19,410 bases of DNA, from positions 1-19,410 of the forward strand of contig JAHJAP010000054.1 of assembly GCA_018813805.1 (NCBI GenBank), written 5' to 3'. This stretch comes from Patescibacteria group bacterium. Its GTDB lineage: Bacteria; Patescibacteriota; Patescibacteriia; Patescibacteriales; GWC2-42-12. The number at the start of each line of letters is the position of its first letter. The stretch's first letter is position 1. Positions 14,454 through 19,410 of this stretch are shown one piece after another. The position numbers and the translations under genes are program-made. The notes under the pieces are model-generated. The model did no database searches. It was not told where the DNA came from and worked only from the letters and a program-made list of their open reading frames with translations.

Positions 14454-14517
14454 GTTGAAAGTTTGTAAAGTTGAAAGTTTGTAAAGTTAAAAGTTTGTAA
14501 AGTTAAAAGTTTGTAAA
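14454..14517. repeat. Four 16-bp tandem repeats
   Basis: GTTGAAAGTTTGTAAA occurs twice (14454-14469, 14470-14485), then GTTAAAAGTTTGTAAA twice (14486-14501, 14502-14517). Each unit is a 7-base AGTTGAA-like and a 9-base AGTTTGTAA-like piece, similar in base pattern to the heptamers at 6326-6367. It fills most of the gap between the pilin-like gene and the RodZ-like gene and so lies in the latter's upstream region. Confidence 0.9.
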
Positions 14518-14536
14518 GCTGTTGGTTCTAGATTGA

Positions 14537-14950
14537 TCACTTAGACAACTCAATGTTAAGCGTATTTTTTATTGTGGTAACACCTAAGGCAGTACAAGCT
14601 AATTTAATAATAGAATAACTAGTAAAAACTAATACTAAACCAATTATCGCGCCTAAAATAATTTGTTTGCCTTTTTCTACTTGGGTACTACTGCCTCCTG
14701 AAATTAAAAAAGTAATACCGCCATAAATAAACATTACTAAAGACAAAGAACCAACTATACTCAAAATAAAATTAGCAACATTAACTGCCACACTAATTAT
14801 ATCGTTTAATTGATAATTGCCCTTCGCATACCTTTCTCTTGGAATAATTCCTCCGTCTGCGGCAGTAACAATGTTAACACTAATTAAATTTATAACAATG
14901 GCTAACAATAAAACAAAAAATAAAACGCAAAATTTTAAATATTTTTTCAT
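14537..14950 (-). CDS. T4SS pilin-like (VirB2/TrbC-type) small membrane protein
   Basis: A 137-residue paralogue of the proteins at 192-626 and 2608-2970. It has a signal peptide (KKYLKF, hydrophobic run, cleavage near VTAADG), a short mature N-terminus, a first helix at about 52-83 ending YGGITFLISGG, the loop SSTQVEKGKQ, and a second helix at about 94-117, followed by a short tail NTLNIELSK. Of the three, it is closest to the copy at 2608-2970 (SIVGSLSLVMFIYGGIT versus SVVGSLALVMFVYGGIT). It ends in TGA. A full-length MITE lies 31 bases upstream of its start. Role inferred from architecture only. Confidence 0.75.
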   Translation of the reverse strand: MKKYLKFCVLFFVLLLAIVINLISVNIVTAADGGIIPRERYAKGNYQLNDIISVAVNVANFILSIVGSLSLVMFIYGGITFLISGGSSTQVEKGKQIILGAIIGLVLVFTSYSIIKLACTALGVTTIKNTLNIELSK

Positions 14951-14981
14951 AAGTAGAAAATTTATTATAAAATTATTAATT

Positions 14982-15142
14982 GGGTCTGTCGCCGAATACT
15001 CTTTCGAGTAGAAAATTTCAAATTTTTAGGAAATTTTTTTAAAAAGTTTTGAGGGAATATGGTTATATTAGCGAAAAAATTTTTGACAAAATTTACAAAA
15101 ATTTGGAATTTTATACCGAATACGGTATTCGGCGACAGACCC
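14982..15142. mobile_element. Full-length 161-bp MITE, copy B
   Basis: Same length and orientation as copy A, differing at three bases. Its 18-bp terminal inverted repeats are perfect. The exact flanking duplication is TAATT (14977-14981 and 15143-15147). It lies between the solute-binding lipoprotein gene and the pilin-like gene, both leftward, leaving only about 30 bases on each side. Confidence 0.93.
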
Positions 15143-15173
15143 TAATTAACACACAATCCATTCTTTTTAATTC

Positions 15174-16577
15174 CTACTTTGTTATTGTTTGTTGAACTTT
15201 TTCTGCTCCAGAATTAATAATATCTTCAATTTTTTCTTGACCAGCAACTAAACTATTAATCATGTTACCAATAATAGCTTCTGTTGCGTCAGCATCAGCT
15301 CCTTTATACCAATTTTTGGCAGTTAAACTTTGTTCAGCAAAAACGCCAATATCCATATCTTCTAATTGTTCAGTAATTAAAGCGCGTAAAGCAGTTGGAC
15401 GTTTAGTTGCGCTTAAATATGATTTAACCTGCTCAGCGCTAGCAGCAAATTGAATAAAATCCCAGGCAACATCAGCGTTTTTACTTTTATTAGAAACTGT
15501 TTCTACCCAATAATTAGCAAAATTAATACTATGCGAATTACCTTCTATTTGTGGTAATTTAGCAATACCAAAATTCAATTTAGGGGATTGGGATCTAATT
15601 TGCTGTAAATAGTATGAATAACCAAACATTAGCGCTAATTTACCTTGAGTGAATACATCTAACGCATTGCCAAGATTTTCATTCCAGCTATAAACTTCTT
15701 TGGCTGGGTTAGAAAAATCTGTATAAAAAAGCAAAGCCTCCATTCCTGGCGCATAACGCTGCTCTTTAAATGTTTCTGGTATGCTATTAAATGTAACTTG
15801 TCCTAAATCATTCATCATTATTGCGCCATTTTGCATCATTAAAACTGAAAGAATATCGCTAAAGTTATCAATATTATTACTACTGCCTAAAGCAACGCCT
15901 GATTGAATAACTTGACCTTGCGTATTTTGCTTAGTCATTTTTTTTACGCTTTGTTGAAATTCTGTATTCCAAAAAGAAGAAGGTTGAATTATGCCAGCAT
16001 TATTTAATAAATCTTTATTATAATACATAACTAAAGTATCTAAATAAAGAGGTAAGCCAAAAACTTGCTCTGTTGCTTTTTTAGTTGTTGTATCAGTGAT
16101 TTTAATTATTATATTATCATAAACTATATCAACAAAATTATCTTTAATTCCTTTTAAAGTTATGCTTTTAGTAGTTCGTAGCTCAGGTATAACTTCTTTT
16201 TTAAGCGTTCCCTTAACTACTGGATAAGCCATGGTAATAGTAGCTGGCATTGGCGTTATTTTGCTTTGATATTTTTTAATCCACGTGCTTGGTATAGAAA
16301 AAATATCTGGCCCGCGATCTTCAGCCAAAGCATTAATCAGCTCTTTTTCATATTCACTATAACGAAATTTTCGATAATTAATAGTAACAAAAGGATGTAA
16401 TTTTTTATATTCATCAAAAATATTTGTAAAAGCGTCTGAATCATCCCAAACCCGCCAATAATTAAGAACAACTGGATTCATTGCTTCTTGGGTTTTTTTA
16501 TCCGTTAATTTGCAACCAAAACCAGAAGTGATAATAAAAATAAAAACAAGAAAAAGTATTATTAATTTTTTTTTCAT
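15174..16577 (-). CDS. Extracellular solute-binding lipoprotein (ABC sugar-binding, family 1)
   Basis: A 467-residue exported protein. The N-terminus is a lipoprotein signal (MKKK, hydrophobic run, then TSGFGC with Cys22 as the likely lipidated residue). The mature part matches family 1 periplasmic sugar-binding proteins: VVLNYWRVWDDSDAFTNIFDEYKKLHPFVTINY, DIFSIPSTWI, VFGLPLYLDTLVMYYNKDLLNNAGI, FTQGKLALMFGYSYYLQQI, and NADVAWDFIQFAASAEQVKSYL. It would capture a sugar or oligosaccharide for an ABC importer, but no permease or ATPase gene is adjacent. The ATG at 16577 begins the signal peptide; a TTG three codons upstream is less likely. It has its own extended -10 promoter at 16689-16697 and is flanked by MITE copies on both sides. 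Confidence 0.88.
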   Translation of the reverse strand: MKKKLIILFLVFIFIITSGFGCKLTDKKTQEAMNPVVLNYWRVWDDSDAFTNIFDEYKKLHPFVTINYRKFRYSEYEKELINALAEDRGPDIFSIPSTWIKKYQSKITPMPATITMAYPVVKGTLKKEVIPELRTTKSITLKGIKDNFVDIVYDNIIIKITDTTTKKATEQVFGLPLYLDTLVMYYNKDLLNNAGIIQPSSFWNTEFQQSVKKMTKQNTQGQVIQSGVALGSSNNIDNFSDILSVLMMQNGAIMMNDLGQVTFNSIPETFKEQRYAPGMEALLFYTDFSNPAKEVYSWNENLGNALDVFTQGKLALMFGYSYYLQQIRSQSPKLNFGIAKLPQIEGNSHSINFANYWVETVSNKSKNADVAWDFIQFAASAEQVKSYLSATKRPTALRALITEQLEDMDIGVFAEQSLTAKNWYKGADADATEAIIGNMINSLVAGQEKIEDIINSGAEKVQQTITK

Positions 16578-16603
16578 AAATAACAATTAAAAAGATCTCT
16601 AAT

Positions 16604-16680
16604 GGGGTCTGTCGCCGAATACCGTATTCGGTATAAAATTTGAAATTTTCTACTCGAAAGAGTATTCGGCGACAGATCCC
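16604..16680. mobile_element. 76-bp internally deleted MITE
   Basis: It has both termini of the long element in inverted orientation, with about 85 central bases missing; the junction lies in an AAAATT shared by both deletion ends. The arm reading CTACTCG matches copy B rather than A. A CTAAT repeat (16599-16603 and 16680-16684) can be read as a 5-bp target duplication if the element ends at 16679. It lies directly downstream of the predicted start of the solute-binding gene's promoter. Confidence 0.85.
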
Positions 16681-16688
16681 TAATATTT

Positions 16689-16697
16689 ATTATAGCA
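16689..16697 (-). promoter_or_regulatory. Extended -10 promoter for the solute-binding lipoprotein gene
   Basis: The minus strand reads TGCTATAAT, identical to the element at 3044-3052. The -35 region at 16717-16712 (TTTGGA) is weak. Transcription would start near 16682, at the border of the 76-bp MITE, putting that whole element into the 5' leader. Confidence 0.5.
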
Positions 16698-16735
16698 TAA
16701 ATTAAAATGTATCCAAAATAAATTTTGCAACCATC

Positions 16736-18256
16736 TCATTCTACTTTTGGGCGGTATTGTAAGGCCTCGGCAATGTGTTGAATAAAAATTTTTTCTTGAA
16801 CAGCCAAGTCTGCAATAGTGCGCGCTAATTTTAAAATACGAAAATAAGCCCTAGCAGATAAATGCATTTGCTCAACAGCATTGCGCATTAAATTAATTGA
16901 AGCATTGTCTAATTGGCAAAATTTTCTAACTGCCTCTGAAGACATTTCTGAATTAGTAATAAAAGGTAAATTTAAAAATCTTGATTGCTGAATTTGTCTT
17001 GCTTGTTGAACACGATTTTTAATAATTGAAGAATCTCCATTCTCGTTAACAGAAATTAATTTATCAAATTTAACTCGAGGCACTTCTACATGTAAATCAA
17101 TTCGATCAAGTATTGGCCCTGAAATCTTTTTTTTATAATTATTTATTTGTGATTGTGAACAAATACAATTTTTTTCATTATCATTGGCAAAACCGCAAGG
17201 GCAAGGATTAGTTGCTGCTACTAAAAGAAATTTAGCTGGAAAACTAAGATTACTTGTAGCCCGGCTAATATGAATTATTCCATCTTCCAAGGGTTGACGC
17301 AAATTTTCTAAAGTTTGGCGAGTAAATTCAGCAAACTCATCTAAAAATAGTACTCCGCGGTGAGCTAAAGAAATTTCGCCTGGTCGTGGCCAAGTTCCTC
17401 CTCCAACCAAAGCAACGCCAGAAGCAGTATGGTGCGGGGAACGAAAAGGCCTAAAAGTTATAAGCGCGGTGTTAGTTGGCAATTTACCTGCCACTGAATA
17501 TATTTTAGTTAATTCCAAAGCTTCTTCAAAAATTAAATCAGGTAAAATTGATGGCAAAGTACGAGCAATTAAGGTTTTGCCTGATCCTGGCGGACCTGTC
17601 ATTAATATATTGTGATTGCCAGCTGCAGCAATTTCCATTGCTCGTTTAACATGTTCTTGTCCTTTAATATGAGACATGTCAAAAAGAATTTTCGTATTAG
17701 CAAAATTAAATTCGTTTGTTGTTATTGGTTTGATAATTTTACTTCCTTCAAGATGCGCCACTAATTCAGTTAAATTATTTATAGCAATAACTTCTAAATC
17801 TTTAACTAATTTAGCTTCTCTGGCATTAATAGTAGGAACAAAAATTGTTTTAATTTTTTGATTTCGCGCCATTAAAGCAATTGACAAAATACCATTAATT
17901 GGCCTTAATTGTCCATCAAGAGCTAATTCGCCAACAAAAAGACAATCAGCTAGCGACTGATTAATAATAATTTTATTAGTTGTTTTAAGAATGCTAATAG
18001 CTATTGGCAAATCATAACTTGGCCCTTGTTTTTTTAAATCAGCTGGGGCTAAATTAACTGTCACTTTTACTCTTGGAAATTTTAAATTAGAATTTTTAAT
18101 AGCGCTTCTAACTCGTTCTTTTGATTCAGAAATAGCTGTATCAGGCAAACCAACAATAAAAAAAGCTCCTAAAGGACCGCCGGAAGTATCAGCCTCAACT
18201 TCGACTAATTCAGCATCCAAGCCAACAACTGCTGCAGATAAAATTTTTGAAGACAT
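16736..18256 (-). CDS. comM: YifB/ComM family Mg-chelatase-like AAA+ ATPase
   Basis: A 506-residue protein of usual length. The N-terminal domain (about 1-170) is the ribosomal-S5/Lon-protease-like ChlI fold (VEVEADTSGGPLGAFFIVGLPDTAISESKERVRSAI). The AAA+ core has Walker A GPPGSGKT (221-228), the signature FRPFRSPHHTASGVALVGGG, Walker B GVLFLDEF (301-308), and sensor region VAATNPCPCG (347-355). CPCG, then CIC (364-366), is the family's likely zinc site. The C-terminal domain has LDRIDLHVEVPRV and SARAYFRILKLARTIADL. ComM homologues act as hexameric helicases aiding branch migration in natural transformation. It starts 18 bases after the smc stop and ends in TGA. Confidence 0.93.
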   Translation of the reverse strand: MSSKILSAAVVGLDAELVEVEADTSGGPLGAFFIVGLPDTAISESKERVRSAIKNSNLKFPRVKVTVNLAPADLKKQGPSYDLPIAISILKTTNKIIINQSLADCLFVGELALDGQLRPINGILSIALMARNQKIKTIFVPTINAREAKLVKDLEVIAINNLTELVAHLEGSKIIKPITTNEFNFANTKILFDMSHIKGQEHVKRAMEIAAAGNHNILMTGPPGSGKTLIARTLPSILPDLIFEEALELTKIYSVAGKLPTNTALITFRPFRSPHHTASGVALVGGGTWPRPGEISLAHRGVLFLDEFAEFTRQTLENLRQPLEDGIIHISRATSNLSFPAKFLLVAATNPCPCGFANDNEKNCICSQSQINNYKKKISGPILDRIDLHVEVPRVKFDKLISVNENGDSSIIKNRVQQARQIQQSRFLNLPFITNSEMSSEAVRKFCQLDNASINLMRNAVEQMHLSARAYFRILKLARTIADLAVQEKIFIQHIAEALQYRPKVE

Positions 18257-18274
18257 GATAAAAAATTAAAATTT

Positions 18275-19410
18275 TTATTGGTCTAATTTAATTGATAGCA
18301 ATTTTGATATACCATCATTACTCATAGTTACTCCGTAAAGAATATTAGCGCGATGCATAGACGCTCTATTATGAGTAACAACAATAAATTGAGTTTTATG
18401 TGATAAATCATCTAAAATTCTTGCTAATCGTTCTGAGTTAGCCTCATCTAAGGCTGCGTCAACCTCGTCTAAAACTACAAATGGCGAAGGATTTGAGCTG
18501 ATAATAGCGCAAATTAAGGCAATGGCTGTTAAAGCGCGCTCTCCTCCAGACAACATAGCAACTGATTTTATTTTTTTTCCTGGAGGCGTGGCTTGTATTT
18601 CAATCCCAGTTAAACCAGTCGCATTATACTTTTGTAAAAATTTTATTTTTATTAAATTATCAAGTTGTTCGATATTTTCATTTATTTTTAATTTTTCAGT
18701 TGTTTCTAATTCTTGTTCTAGTCCTTGCTCTTGCTTAATTATTTTTTCGTTTTTTTCATTAGCTGCATCAGCTATAACTTTTATTATTTTAGCTTGCCCT
18801 CCATTAAACAAAATTTTAAAATACTCTTCAAATTTAATAGAAATATTTTTAAATTCTTTATCAAAACGTTCTTTAATAATTATGTCTAATTTTTTAATAA
18901 CTTTTTCCAAAGAATAAATAGCTTTAGTTAAATCATTAATTTGATTATCAAGAAAATCATAACGCCCTTTGGTTTCTGCGTATTCTTTTTCTACTTCAGG
19001 GTCAATGCCTCCAATTTGATCAATTTGTTTTTTTAATAAATTAATTTTTTCTAAAATTAACTCAACGTCTATTGAATCAATAGTAATATATTCTTTAATT
19101 TTTTTTAAATTACCAAAATTATTTCTAATTTCAATTTCTAAATCTTCTAACTTAGCTTCTTGACGAACTGAATTTATTTTAAAATTATTTAATTGTGCTA
19201 TTAATTCATTTATTTTTAATTGAAAATTTTGTAAATTTTTTTGTAAAACAAATAATTGATTTCTTTTTTGGTCTTGTTTATTATTAAAAGAATTGATTTT
19301 TTCTTTTACTTCTTTAATTTTTGCTTCCAACAAAATTAATTTTTCTTTTATTTCTTGATTAACTTGTTGATTTGGAAAGTTTTTTTTATTAAATAATAAT
19401 TTATTATCAA
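18275..19410 (-). CDS. smc: SMC chromosome segregation protein, C-terminal part (5' end outside window)
   Basis: About 377 residues of the C-terminal half are visible; the frame stays open to the window edge, so the start, Walker A head and hinge lie beyond 19410. The upstream portion is coiled coil (lysine/glutamate/isoleucine-rich, heptad-like). The C-terminal head has the ABC signature MLSGGERALTAIALICAI and Walker B PFVVLDEVDAALDEANSERLARIL, then the H-loop QFIVVTHNRASM. These are diagnostic of SMC rather than Rad50 or RecN. SMC condenses and segregates the chromosome with ScpAB. It is 18 bases upstream of the yifB start, so the two probably form one transcript. Confidence 0.93.
   Translation of the reverse strand, partial: DNKLLFNKKNFPNQQVNQEIKEKLILLEAKIKEVKEKINSFNNKQDQKRNQLFVLQKNLQNFQLKINELIAQLNNFKINSVRQEAKLEDLEIEIRNNFGNLKKIKEYITIDSIDVELILEKINLLKKQIDQIGGIDPEVEKEYAETKGRYDFLDNQINDLTKAIYSLEKVIKKLDIIIKERFDKEFKNISIKFEEYFKILFNGGQAKIIKVIADAANEKNEKIIKQEQGLEQELETTEKLKINENIEQLDNLIKIKFLQKYNATGLTGIEIQATPPGKKIKSVAMLSGGERALTAIALICAIISSNPSPFVVLDEVDAALDEANSERLARILDDLSHKTQFIVVTHNRASMHRANILYGVTMSNDGISKLLSIKLDQ

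Noticed and set aside
2997-16680. CRISPR array made of the GGGTCTG repeats
   Set aside because: Copies are separated by whole genes at irregular distances, lie in both long and short forms, and have target duplications; there are no regular spacers or cas genes.
14537-18256. Alternative genetic code with TGA as glycine (as in Gracilibacteria)
   Set aside because: TGA ends yifB and the third pilin-like gene at the expected family length, and no gene needs TGA read-through to stay intact.
1-19410. tRNA, rRNA or other standard RNA genes
   Set aside because: I looked for cloverleaf-like folds with conserved T-loop sequence (GTTCRA) in the gaps and found none; the rpsF leader junction lacks these features.

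Overview
This window looks like a piece of a small, strongly AT-rich bacterial genome (about 30% GC by eye), most probably a member of the Candidate Phyla Radiation / Patescibacteria, Parcubacteria-like. The evidence is three short secreted two-helix proteins of the VirB2/TrbC-like 'T4SS pilin' kind, a Trm11/TrmG10-like methyltransferase, a ribosomal cluster without rimM or rplS, compact housekeeping genes, and an almost complete lack of Shine-Dalgarno sites. Genes are dense. Stops are mostly TAA with some TAG. TGA terminates yifB where its family normally ends, so the standard bacterial code fits.

Layout. 1-191: leader DNA with a long perfect hairpin. 192-2567 (+): pilin-like protein, membrane-anchored glycosidase-like protein, ROK kinase. 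2608-4720 (-): rpsP, KH-domain protein, trmD and a second pilin-like gene, with a good promoter in front of rpsP. 4876-5940 (+): ychF, converging with a tRNA-methyltransferase-like gene (5930-7114, -). 7142-9310 (+): an elaborately structured leader, then rpsF-ssb-rpsR, then efp. 9427-12375 (+): ileS, whose native start seems to be missing or non-canonical. 12546-14950 (-): recA, a RodZ-like HTH membrane protein and a third pilin-like gene. 15174-16577 (-): an orphan sugar-binding lipoprotein. 16736-19410 (-): yifB/comM behind the C-terminal part of smc, which runs off the window. No stretch longer than 300 bases lacks a gene.

The genes are mostly translation and tRNA functions (S16, S6, S18, EF-P, IleS, TrmD, YchF), DNA maintenance (SSB, RecA, SMC, YifB), and surface or sugar functions (pilin-like proteins, glycosidase, ROK kinase, solute-binding lipoprotein).

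The most unusual content is a dispersed family of non-coding palindromic elements, nine copies in 19 kb and none inside a gene. Two full-length 161-bp copies have 18-bp perfect terminal inverted repeats and exact 5-bp target duplications. One 76-bp and several 37-bp copies can be derived from them by deletion between short direct repeats. They behave like a miniature inverted-repeat transposable element (MITE). Several sit at or just after predicted transcription starts, and the oldest copy, in the recA 5' leader, keeps its hairpin through compensatory and G-U changes on the recA mRNA strand. A second candidate novelty is the multi-branched rpsF leader, which has mutually exclusive folds and a terminator-like hairpin. 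I see no new multi-gene system; the novelty is in the non-coding DNA.
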